Shown here in pieces: positions 54,276 through 64,000 of a DNA stretch of 64,000 nt. Every line of letters starts with the position of its first letter. Position 1 is the stretch's first letter. Source of the DNA: Glandiceps talaboti (Eukaryota > Hemichordata > Enteropneusta > Spengelidae). The DNA lies in the NCBI RefSeq assembly GCF_964340395.1, contig NC_135554.1:22601592-22665591 (forward strand). The letters are read 5' to 3'. The notes beneath the pieces are model-generated. The model searched no databases. It was not told the DNA's origin and saw only the letters and a list, made by a program, of their open reading frames with translations. The position numbers and the translations under genes are program-made.

Positions 54276-55261
54276 GTAAAATAAACATACAATTAAAGTG
54301 AAATGTACTTAGTCCTGCTTACTGAGGTCAGGGTAAAAAGTACATTATGTGGATAAAGAGACGTTGATTACACATAGTAACTGTAATCTTAAAGTGGCTA
54401 TATGGGTGACAAATTAGCATTTATTTCGGATTTTTTAATTCAAAAAACCAACATTGCCATGTTTTTCCAATTTGAAAAAAAAGGTGAAATAGCATCTACC
54501 AAGGCAGTGTGTGTACATCGTTAAATTGCAAAAGGCTAAAATGTATGTCGAGAGTTTGTTATGGTACGTACAATAACAAACATTTTGTGAAATTTGTCAA
54601 TTCATTGAATAATATTCAAACAAGGACTTGCTGTATGTTTTTGTACATTTTGTTTTTCAAACAGGAAAATATAGTAGAGGCATTTTATCAATTGAAATCA
54701 AAATTAAGTAGCTATTTCGTATCCTTATGGCCACTTCCATAATAAATATCATGCATGCAAATCTCACCCAAAACAATATAGCACAACTATATACCGCCAG
54801 ACAAGTCTTAAATTACCAAAATAATATAACACTATGTAGTAAAAAGTTATTATGGTTTAAAGGCGTGTACAATTTCATTAAAATTTCCAGTTTTGGTGGC
54901 TACAGTTATAAAGATAGAATTGTCCCCGAGGGACCTTTACAGATGGATATCAATTTTATTTCTCATTGTTGTTAAGAATGATATTGAATTCACACACCAG
55001 AGGGCTATAGCTTTGTGCACATTGTTCAAGAGTAATCGTTACCTATTGTATATGTGGGGGGAAAGACATTGATTTCTGGCAAACAAATCTCAGCAGAGTC
55101 GTTATACGTTTTTCTGTCTTTTTTAAAACCTATTTCCTACAGAATGTATTGAATTGGAATGTATACTTCGATTTCTTTTGTACAGTTTTGTATTTGTACC
55201 CTTCTCATATTGTGATCAATTAATAAAACTATGATAAAATAGTCAAATATTGAGTCTGGTT
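54276..55261. other. Non-coding stretch
   Basis: Frames at 54509-54742 and 54727-54975 overlap and are background-like. AATAAA at 55222 (ATTAATAAAACTATG) could be a polyadenylation signal of an unseen transcript. Confidence 0.35.
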
Positions 55262-55500
55262 AATCAATCAATCAATCAGTCAGTCAGTCAGTCGATTGAT
55301 TAAGTCTGTCTGTCTATGTATGCATGTATGTATGTATGTATGTATGTATGTATGTATGTATGTATGCATGTATGCATGTATGCATGTATGTATGTATGTA
55401 TGTATGTGTGTATGTATGTATGCATGTATGTATGTGTGTGTTTGTGTCCGTCCGTCCATCTGTATGTATGTATGTATGTCTGTCTATCTGTCTGTTTTTC
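55262..55500 (+). repeat. Compound tetranucleotide microsatellite
   Basis: (AATC)n, (AGTC)n, (TGTC)n and a long interrupted (ATGT)n follow one another. TATG/CATG alternation marks point changes inside the ATGT run. Y/M/C/V- and H/T/Y-rich frames on both strands are repeat translations. Confidence 0.95.
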
Positions 55501-58500
55501 AATCATGTACTGATAAATGGATTACTTGTCATTTTGATTTTTAACTTTTGAAATGTCATTTTTAAATAAACTTGATTCCAATGCAATGTTGAACTTGGAA
55601 TCAAATCAACACAATCAGTTGAAACGATTATAAGTTTATAATCCGATCAACCAGACATTGTGTGTTGATTTATCATTTGAATAACCAGTCGTTTGCACAG
55701 TTTTTATGTTTTTGTTTGCTCACTTTTTATGCTTTTTGGGACGTCAAAGTGTTTTGTTTTTTCAGTCTATTAATTCTACATACAAGGAATATAAACCAGT
55801 TGAAAATCAGGAAATTGACATAAAGTTGGTGTTGACTAAAGTGTTGGCTATCATGGAATCATAAAAAAATGTAATGAGACTGTCTGACTGCTACAGTTAT
55901 GGTGTAAAATGAACGTAAAAAAAACAACACCAGGAAATGAAGTCTGCTGAAGGTTACTATTAAAACGGATTTCTTTTATTCCATTTTAATAGGTTTTAGA
56001 TAAAATTGTCAACTTCTTATTTTAAATGCTTCACCTTGCACATGTCTGAGTTTGAACATTAAACAAACATGGAAAGGAATTAATTGCTTAGAATAACTGA
56101 AAAGAGGAATTTGATCTAGGAAATTATTTTTTTATTATGTTTTTTTTTACCTTGTCTTTTTTTTTTTTTACACCTGTTGCAATAATTCAAATGTCACTTG
56201 TCATAGTCTTGTGGTATGTACAATTTATTTGAAAATTACCTATTTTAACCCTCTCCTGCAGAATTGTCTGTGATAAACAGCAACATATTTCAAAGAGGGC
56301 AATTTTATGTTTTAAAAATAAAGAAAATGATGAAGGAAAGAAATGCTCTCACGCATAGCATATACGTGAATTGATAAACACAACAAGTACAAATATACAA
56401 TTTACATTTCATTCTCGACTTTTGAGGTACTTTTGTTGGGGAAAAGTTTGCAAAGTTGAATAATTTATAAGCAAATACATACTGATATATTTCTATGAAA
56501 ATCTTGGTTTTTAAAAAGTATTGGTAAACATGCAAACTATCACAATTTCCAGGAGAGAAAAAACAGAAATTACCAAAGTGACAATTTATTTGACATAATC
56601 ATTGTTAATTAATAGTTGGTGTTGATTTCAATAAATTCCTAAATTTTGCAACGTTTGATAATTTTTATGCAAAACAAAAAAAATATTTAATTTTTCTATA
56701 CTGTGTAAAAATCTCGGTTTTGATTAAAAATAAACTTTAATTTTTGGAGGAGAAAAAACCCATGGAAATACCAGGATGTGATGTTATCTTGTGTACAATA
56801 CTTTATTTTGAACTATAATAAATCCTAAATACCAGCAGAGAACTTGGCATTTCTTGTGTTTTATATGCCTCTAAGATAATATTAAGAATCTGTTGTTCTT
56901 CCAGTGTTTGTATTGGAATTTGATTACATGTTATTACAATGGAAGTTATTTTTAGTGACTAGTTGAGCCAACAACGACAATCAGCATATATATGCAATTA
57001 TAGTTGAAAATGAGAAAATGTAATTGCTTATTCAGAATTAGGTCAGTAACTGTTGTATTTTCTCACAAAAGGTTCATTCTTACATTTATTCTATTTATTT
57101 GTACATTTCCCTTAAAGATATTAATTACCCCCAAAATATTTCCCCTAAAAAATGAAAATTCGGTTCAATATTTCATTTCAAAATTTTGCCTGATATAAAG
57201 TGTAGTCACTCACTCAGCCTGGATTTTGTTACTCGCTGACAAACAAAATAACTCAAAATTCTTTGTAAAAATAGTTTTATTTATTTGTAATTGTGTGCGT
57301 AAAAACAGAACACAAGAAAATTTATAACCAAAATAACTTCAAAGTGAAAATAAAGAATTATTTGGGTCATCATAAATACAAGTTAAAATATGTTAATATA
57401 TTGCATTTTAAGATTCATATCAAGGTGACATTTCATTACCGTCCTGTCACTTTTTAAATATTTAATCCAAAGAAAATTATGCCATAGGAATTTTTTTTTG
57501 GAATAACAGTTTCTAGAAGGCATTATAATTGAATGAACCCTTGATATGAAAATATTTTTTTAAAGAAAGCTGTGAGAAAATAATCTGGATGTATACGGAT
57601 GATTTGTTCAGATCTTTATATTTCATCAGACTACAGTGCTTATGACACAAACTCTTGTCAAAAATAGATTCACCAATATAGTGACATCAATTTGCCTTTG
57701 TAATGTTTACATCATTTCAAAATGTCAAATTGAAATTGAATTTTTAGTCTTATCTAATATTAATAGTTTTAATGATGGAAAAAATTTCAAATTGGCTCTC
57801 AAAGGAAAAAATAGATATTTTGAATAAATTAATGACAAGGGAAGCCATTGTTGACTGAAATAATATTGTACAATGAAATTATGTACCACCCAGACTGTGG
57901 TCAACTTCAGGGACCCCCCCCCCCAAAAAAAAAAAAAAAAGAAAGAAAAAGTTTGTCTTTTTGAATTCAAAAATGAAGTTTTAAAATGATGTATTCAGAC
58001 TACCCCCTTCCCCCATCAAAAGTTATCATCTTTATGAAATGGTAATTTTTCAAAATTGAAAGTTTTTGAAAGAAACTAGATGGACTTTTGTTTACTATGC
58101 TGTCTGTCAGAATATTAAAGTCAGTAAGTCAGTTTTATTGGAAAAATCTAAACAAAAGCATATCGTCAAAAATTGTTCCATCTCCTGGACTGTCCTGTCG
58201 TACGTCAAGAAAAATAACAAAAACAGGTACGACATTAAAAATGAGATTTCTATTTTTAACCTCTAAATATTCATGTTATTTACGTCACTGTTTATATGTA
58301 ATTGTCGGCCAGGGGACACATATCTTAGAGTATCATAAAATGAATGGTAGTTGTCATCAGCATACTTCATTATGCATGCGTTTCCTCCGTCATTATTTAA
58401 ATAACACAGTACCAGGATATGCTTCCAGTGTTTAGTGGATATCCAGCTTGGACTTGTCAACAGCCCAAATCAAATTTTATGATATTGAGTAAAAAACATC

Positions 58501-58900
58501 CCCGATCTGAAACCGCAATAAAACAAGAATGAACCATTTCATTGCCTCTTTCACAGTCTGTATTAGTTTTGGGAACAATAGCTTCAAAAAATGTAATCAT
58601 AAAATATGAGTTTTTTGCAAATCCTGTGGCTTAGATATGATATTAAAATTGTTTCCCAACAATTTTTTTTTTTACGAGTATTCCTTACTTATCTCATAAT
58701 TAATTTTAGATGTCAATTTTTGATAAATCACTAAACTTCTGAGATAAATGAGTAAGGAAATATTAAAATGGCATATGGGAAGAAAAAAGTCGCTTTCTTT
58801 AAGTCAATTTTCTAGTCAGGTATTTAAGAAATTGTAATCAAGTAAAGGAAAAGATGGGAAGATTGTAATCACCATGTATTACTGTAAATATGAATTTAAG
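55501..58900. other. Non-coding stretch
   Basis: No supported gene in 3.4 kb. A C11A16 tract lies at 57914-57940. Two plus frames overlap at 58066-58435 (up to 115 codons) but share no splice or composition support. Confidence 0.4.
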
Positions 58901-59067
58901 TCATAAAAATATTGTAGCTGGGATTAGAAGTGTGTTCGTTTCAGATTGTTGGCTGATGAGGTTATGAAAGAAACGCAGTGGAAGCACGGTTGATTGATTG
59001 AAAGGGAATAAGGAACGGGATTCAGCTGTCTGCGTTATCACCATCGGTATTGTTGCTAGCTTGGCTG
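58901..59067. CDS. Candidate terminal exon, strand ambiguous
   Basis: Minus strand: after GGTTTTTTATCCAAG a phase 1 frame reads AAKLATIPMVITQTAESR, SLFPFNQSTVLPLRFF and HNLISQQSETNTLLIPA, then TIFL and TGA. Plus strand: after GTGTTCGTTTCAG (ending near 58954) a phase 2 frame reads LLADEVMKETQWKHG and stops. The locus is GC- and CpG-richer than its surroundings, so one reading may be a real last exon, but the two are mutually exclusive. No family recognised. Confidence 0.25.
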
Positions 59068-61867
59068 CTTGGATAAAAAACCTAGCCATAATAATAGTGA
59101 GAAAACACCACTAGTACTCAGTGTGGTATGAAAGGCTGTTTTAAAGCTGATTCAATTTTATTAAATTTATCTGTTTTCCACCCAACTCATTTTACGCCAG
59201 ATTTGCTAAGACAGGCTCACTAGATCTCATTAACGTTCATTTCAGCTCCAAATGAGTTTCTCGTCCTGCAAATGGTCTGTTACCAAGGAAAGCTAGCTAC
59301 TCTGTACATTTAGACTTTACTGAACTCACTGCACTGTTCATAATGTTAAGTTGAGTCACAATAGCAATTCAGTCATCTCAAGATCTAGGCAATGTCTTGA
59401 GGAGGAAAAGAAGAGATAGAAAGAAATGGAGGAGAAAATGATCAAAATAAGATGGAAGAGGAAATGAGGATCGAGCCAAGACCAGAAATCTGAAGTTTAA
59501 CAATAAGTCTACAAAATATTTGGCATTTTCGATAATTTTGTATTTTTCACAATATTTTTCTTCTAAACTATAAAATGTCAAATCTTAATTTTTAAATGTT
59601 TTTAAATTTTAAATTTTTTGTATCATTTAATAACACTGTTGAGTGAAGACTTCATCGAAACGTTTTCAACACAGTACCAACACAAATTATTGCATATATA
59701 AAGAACGAAAGGCAAATACTTGACACACTGCACTATGCAGGGCTTACATAACACTGTCAATTTAAGGTCTGTCGGATGGTGGTCATCTTGACAGAGGATT
59801 TGGCTTATTTTGGAAAAATTGTGAACTTTTTCTTGCAGAAATTGAATCTCAAACATTGTTATAATTAGACTCATAGATACATGCCTATCCTCTTGCTTGT
59901 ATCTTGGTTGTATTTTTTGATAAACAATAGTTACTTTGCTTTAATGTCGATGAATTTTCTATTTCATCTACTTGACTTCTTTTTAACCAAAATTAGAGAC
60001 ATGTGAACGTCAAATTGTATCAAGTGTGCAAACCTAGTTAAAGATTTGAGCTGTTTTTGTACTGAATTTATAGTATTGGAAACAATATAAAATTAATTCT
60101 CTTGATATATCTTCCAAATTTCAAAACTAGTGAACAGATTTAGAAAGGAAGATCACAACTTTAAATTTGCATAATTATAATTATGTACAATTTTTTTTTT
60201 CAAATTATGTACAAAATTGAATGCAACTGGCTATGACGACATGAAACAAATTTTTTAAGTAGTTGCGTCCGACAACTGAAACAAAGGATTTTTAAAAACA
60301 CAATAAAACGTGTCGATGTTTGAGTCTGAAGAGTAAAAAAGTACATTAACTTTATGAGTGTGGGTTTTTGAGAAGTGTTTGGTGCATTCAGTGTTACGAT
60401 GTTTGAGTTTAATAAGGTTTGTGCTGTCTAACATTTCATTTAATAAAAGAGAAACACTAAACGTCTATTGTGTTGCTAGGAAGAGGTGAACTACGGCTAA
60501 ACATAAAACCATGGAACAGGTGTCAAACAATTACACAATCTTACATATACTAGCTACCATCAACATTCAACTCAAAAACTTAATTCAAAAGAATTTTTAG
60601 ACCATATTTCATGAACAAGATGTATCGACATTATATTTAGAGGGGGAACCACAGCTGTAAGGACAATTCTAATGAAGTGACTCGTATACAACTGCTAATG
60701 GCAACACCTCGGCCATTCTTGTTCTTGTTAAGTGAGCATCATCAGTGTAATATTTCAAAAGCTAAATAGAGGAAAAAGGGTATATTGTATTATTAGACAA
60801 AGTGCCGAAAAACAAGCCGTTGGCAGTGTCGTGGGAAGTGTGAGACAGTTTTACTTTATTGAAGGACATTTTCACAGATTTTTAGCAGGAAGTTAGCTTC
60901 ATTCCTTGAATGCATTTGCACCTGTTTTCATGGGAGGAATAATGTTGTGTTGCTATGGTTTCAGACAAGTACAACACAGTTTTAACAACATGTACTCATA
61001 AAATAATATACTGTATGTATAGTTTCCAGGCAAACTTCGATACAAAATGGAAATTTATGGGGTTTTATAAAAAATGAAGTTGATTAAAGAGAAAAGGAGA
61101 CAAAATCCGTCTTTTTTTTCATATCTGGAAAAAATTTGACACAATTGAAAGGAAATTTGCCACACTCTGCTGGAATATTAAAATAATTTAACCCCTCCTG
61201 CCCCTCTAAAAATTTCAAATTTTTTTTATCTTTGAAAAAATATTTTGTTATACTGTTCCTCTTCTACGTTTTTTGTGATTTTACAGTTGTATATTGGACT
61301 ATTACCATTCTGTTTTCAACTGCATTGCCAACTGTTTTGTATCACAAAATGTTGAAATGACACCATATCATCATACCTTTTATAGCAAAATATTTGCACT
61401 TGTCAGTTCAAGGAAACTTGAAACTTTCAATTTCAAAATATGGTCAGAAAAGTAATATTAACAACATATGTAAAAAAATTTTAGAGAATAATGTCTTGTC
61501 AAGCAAACACAAAGGAGGGAAGATTTTCCCTCCATTTTTTAAAGACAATGATGTCACAGCTGAAAGTGTCATTTTAAAAGCTTACGAAAAAAAAAATCAC
61601 TACTGCAAATATGTCTTATTTCTTTGTTCCTGTCTCTGTGAGACTTGGCTCAAAAGCTTAGCAGTTAATACCAGGAGAATGAATTTATTGATTAGAGATA
61701 TTTGCTGTCGGTGATATTATGATTTTTGTCTTTGTGTTATGATGCCTAAATATACAGAATAACAAATCCATCAATTACCTGTCTTCAATCAGAAAAGTGT
61801 CAACAGCGAGATACAAGTTTAATCTCTAGAAAAGATTACAAAGTTTACAACAGTATCTTTAGGCACT
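59068..61867. other. Non-coding stretch
   Basis: No supported gene in 2.8 kb. The 106-codon plus frame at 61394-61714 starts with ATG and is lysine/asparagine-rich like the background. A possible short minus-strand piece near 59760 (ending at GTAAGC) is too small to call. Confidence 0.4.
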
Positions 61868-61898
61868 TTTTTTTTTTTTTTTTTGGGGGGGGGGGGGC
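61868..61898 (+). repeat. T20 G13 homopolymer junction
   Basis: A run of about 20 Ts passes directly into 13 Gs. It creates a spurious proline/lysine minus frame (61819-62052) and is a likely sequencing-error spot. Confidence 0.9.
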
Positions 61899-61992
61899 TT
61901 TTCTTTGTCACAACACTTGTTTTTGTGCTGCTAAAGCCCAATTGTTCTACTTTTACAATAAGTTGACAAAATAAAGCCTTACTGTATCCGTC

Positions 61993-62319
61993 TGAATTAA
62001 GGTGCCTGAGGGACCAGTTTCTCTCAAAATCAAAGTTATTCAATTCTCTCAAAACTTTGCTATTAGGAAGCTTGTTTCTGGTCTTTTTGAAATAACAAAA
62101 GAAGTTTAGGGGTTCACATCTTGTAAACCAACAATCTTTTACTTTCTCATAGCATTATAAACACACTATTCAGCGGCCATTTTGGATTCCAAAACAGTTT
62201 AATTTGATAACATTTTGACTTCAATTTTGAAAATTTGTACGATGACCCATGATTTTTTTTCTTGATTTTAACTGAGAATAGGTTGGCGTTTTCTTGAACA
62301 AAGTAACAGTAAAAGTTTA
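61993..62319 (+). repeat. Interspersed repeat R2, copy E
   Basis: A full-length-looking copy, from GAATTAAGGTGCCTGAGGGA through AAAACTTTGCTATTAGGAAG, GCGGCCATTTTGGATTCC, ATTTTGACTTCAATTTTGAA and TTGATTTTAACTGAGAATAG to AAAGTAACAGTAAAAGTTTA. Confidence 0.85.
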
Positions 62320-62532
62320 TTAGTTATACAATATTTAACTTGTTAAATAAGTGTTTGACAACACAGGAAGGTACACACCTAGCAATTACATAACCTCTGT
62401 TTACAGACCATACCAGTCACACATTTATTGCCTATCACCTCATTCTTTCACAAGAATTCGCTACCATCATAGCTGTTGTACACTTCTCCACATTTATTTT
62501 GTTCCCTCCAATATACCATTGAAGGAATTAAC

Positions 62533-62763
62533 ATGCCACGAAGCAGAAAATCCACACCTGCAACGAGACAGCCTCGACGTCCAGTTACTCGTTCCCAGTC
62601 AGGGATAGACACCGGTCTCAACGATCTCGACCGTTTAGCTCGGGACATCGTGCGTGCCACAGGAACAGCCAACGCCCAAACTCCACCTCAAACTACCCAC
62701 AACAACAACCTACCAACAGGCAACGATCGCCCATCGTCTGAAAGCATTTTAACTACTGACTGC
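62533..62763 (+). CDS. Retroelement gag-like ORF, N-terminal part (before frameshift)
   Basis: The start ATG follows GAAGGAATTAAC. The 76-residue product opens MPRSRKSTPATRQPRRPVTR and is basic and proline/threonine-rich, typical of a disordered nucleic-acid-binding gag N-terminus. It stops at TGA. The +1 frame is open from 62753 and continues as a 322-residue frame, with natural continuity across the 11-base overlap, so the two were probably one ORF. A programmed shift is possible but no slippery heptamer was seen. Confidence 0.6.
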
Positions 62764-63736
62764 TGAGTTGAGACGATCCATCGATCGACTGTCGTCAGCT
62801 CTCGCCAATTCAACGGCTAATGGTACTCCGGATACAAATTCGCCAGCCAGTAACGCCCACCGTGGGACGTCACGCACCACTCAAGGCGACGAAACCAACA
62901 ACCCGAACAATGGACACAGTAACGACCCCGATCTCCTCGCCACGTCGGGCATCTCCTCCGACAGCCTGCCCCACATCGAGCTGGTGTCGGCCTCTACCCG
63001 TCGGGACATACTGCAAGGTAAGGATGTCAACTTGGCTTGTCTCCTTATACCCAGCTATAAGCAATCTGACTATGACCGCCATATCGTCGTGGACGAAGCA
63101 GCCTATACACTACGTCCACTCCAAGACACTCGCCGCTCTCGACCTTTGACCCTGCAGGAATTCATCCTCGCTTTTTCGATATACAAGAACATTATGTGCG
63201 GAGCTTACCAAAATCGTCGGGCAGAACTAGATGCATACCAACGAGACATTATTGACATGGCCACTCGTTACTCGGGCCTCACCTTCTATGAATACCACCG
63301 TGCATTCTCTGCCCGGGCAGCAGTGCTACTAGAACTACATAACATTAAGGTAGACTGGTCCAAACGCGACAACAATTTATTTTGTTCAATTTTCGCTGGG
63401 CAGAAAGCCAACGCCTGTCGGATCTGTAATAGCCTCAGTCACGCAACGGGTTTTTGTAACCAACTGGCTGCTCCCACTACAACGACAACCGGAAACGCAT
63501 TCTCATCGACTTCCGGTTCCGCTTTCTCGTCAACTTCCGGTTCCGCTGACCAGGACCGCCAAGGGCGCCCTCGCATCAAGTTCCGCGGAAAGGAAATTTG
63601 CAATAACTTTAACACCAAGAATGGCTGCAGCCAGGTAAGCTGTAACCGATTACATGCCTGCATCCGCTGCTACTCAGAAAACCATGGGCTGTCAACTGGG
63701 CAATGCACCCATATGCCAATTACCAACAAACAATGA
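62753..63736 (+). CDS. Retroelement gag-like ORF, main part with zinc motifs
   Basis: This frame continues the previous one and ends at TGA (63734-63736). No ATG starts it, so it is read as the shifted remainder. The middle (about 63000-63400) is a globular, helix-rich domain including QEFILAFSIYKNIMCGAY. A zinc knuckle of exact spacing C-x2-C-x4-H-x4-C (CRICNSLSHATGFC) lies at 63416-63457. An S/T-rich linker with a duplicated AFSSTSGS follows. Then comes C-x8-C-x4-C-x3-H at 63599-63655, a CCCH-type finger, and a further CIRC...H...C group. Knuckle plus CCCH arrays before the pol frame are typical of DIRS/Ngaro-type gag proteins, which bind element RNA. Confidence 0.65.
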   Translation, partial: LLTAELRRSIDRLSSALANSTANGTPDTNSPASNAHRGTSRTTQGDETNNPNNGHSNDPDLLATSGISSDSLPHIELVSASTRRDILQGKDVNLACLLIPSYKQSDYDRHIVVDEAAYTLRPLQDTRRSRPLTLQEFILAFSIYKNIMCGAYQNRRAELDAYQRDIIDMATRYSGLTFYEYHRAFSARAAVLLELHNIKVDWSKRDNNLFCSIFAGQKANACRICNSLSHATGFCNQLAAPTTTTTGNAFSSTSGSAFSSTSGSADQDRQGRPRIKFRGKEICNNFNTKNGCSQVSCNRLHACIRCYSENHGLSTGQCTHMPITNKQ

Positions 63737-64000
63737 CTCCGCGCCTCCACTCCTGTCGACATTACGGCTCTCGACCTTGAACTAACTACACACCCAGACC
63801 GTGATTTCGTCACCCACTTGATTTCGGGTCTCACCAACGGTTTCCATACGGGGGTCACTACACTACCGCATGACACCTACGTCGCCCAAAACCTGCTTTC
63901 GGCATGCAACCAGGCAAACATTGTTTCAATTCAGCTTGAGGAAGAGGTGCGGAAAGGTTACACGATCGGTCCCTTCAACTCTCCGCCATTTCCCGAGTTT
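63737..64000 (+). CDS. Start of retroelement reverse-transcriptase polyprotein (partial)
   Basis: The frame is the same as the gag frame, separated only by one TGA. It is open for 88 codons to the window edge. It includes LTTHPDRDFVTHLISGL, TNGFHTGVTTLP, NLLSACNQANIVSIQLEEE and VRKGYTIGPFNSPPFPEF. This is the region just upstream of the RT fingers in DIRS/Ngaro-type elements. Catalytic motifs (the YxDD box), RNase H and the recombinase would lie beyond the edge. The TGA could be a mutated CGA, a readthrough site or a true ORF boundary with an internal start. Confidence 0.6.

Larger units (their letters stand above)
62380..64000 (+). mobile_element. 5' part of a tyrosine-recombinase-type (DIRS/Ngaro-like) retrotransposon
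   Basis: Base composition changes abruptly to roughly half GC at about 62.5 kb, where a gag-like frame with zinc motifs starts, followed by the N-terminal part of a reverse transcriptase polyprotein cut off by the window edge. The order and wording (THPDRDFV, GLTNGF, then GPFNSPPFPEF before the RT fingers) match what is known of DIRS/Ngaro-group elements, in which RNase H and a tyrosine recombinase follow. Those downstream domains are outside the window, so the class is inferred. The left terminus is not resolved; 62380-62532 is taken as leader sequence. One frameshift and one in-frame stop suggest a decayed copy. Confidence 0.6.

Noticed and set aside
58066-58435. Two overlapping plus frames (66 and 115 codons)
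   Set aside because: No splice or start context and background-like codon content; neither could be preferred.
63636-63642. CAG|GTAAGC donor inside the retroelement gag frame
   Set aside because: The gag frame continues unbroken through it and includes zinc ligands beyond, so it is a coincidental match.

Overview
This window looks like AT-rich (roughly one-third GC by eye) nuclear DNA of an animal, probably a marine invertebrate. The grounds are: no long uninterrupted cellular reading frames, short exon-like islands bounded by GT/AG splice signals with matching phases, very long dinucleotide microsatellites, many interspersed and foldback repeats, and the 5' part of a retroelement whose coding style is that of metazoan tyrosine-recombinase (DIRS/Ngaro-type) retrotransposons. 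The species cannot be named from the sequence. There is no sign of operons, prokaryotic genes, rRNA or a convincing tRNA.

Host genes. On the minus strand four exon candidates (22530-22401, 1816-1730, 1369-1212, 1015-971) can be joined with compatible phases and give about 140 residues of plausible, unrecognised protein. On the plus strand three short exons (26633-26744, 27962-28011, 28326-28371) plus a possible terminal exon (32569-32775, followed by AATAAA at 32907) also join in phase; this protein is unrecognised too. A 52-codon plus-strand reading frame at 46011-46169 has a strong start context, one membrane segment and a nearby AATAAA, so it could be a microprotein or a first exon. Isolated weaker exon candidates lie at 2779-2902, 3942-4227, 19475-19525, 31037-31300, 37901-38006, 49118-49216, 51313-51502 and 58901-59067. 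Joining any of these into genes needs transcripts or protein homology.

Repeats dominate the rest. At least a dozen separate degenerate long-period tandem arrays (34 to about 200 bp units) run through the window. A 0.3 kb interspersed family (here R2) occurs five times (29.4, 40.3, 50.0, 52.0 inverted and 62.0 kb), and one copy is split by a 113-bp inverted-repeat MITE with a 7-bp target duplication. A second family (R1) with an internal foldback occurs at 0.2 and 44.5 kb. A further foldback element lies at 53.8 kb, and a retroposon-like insertion sits inside a tandem array at 34.4 kb. Microsatellites include (CT)63, (TG)24(AG)28, (GA)74 and long tetranucleotide runs. The E2F-type word TTTCCCGCC recurs seven times, mostly within repeats.

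Right edge. From about 62.5 kb base composition jumps to roughly half GC. A retrotransposon begins there: a gag-like reading frame with CCHC and CCCH-type zinc motifs, broken by one frameshift and one in-frame TGA, then the start of a reverse-transcriptase polyprotein that runs off the window.
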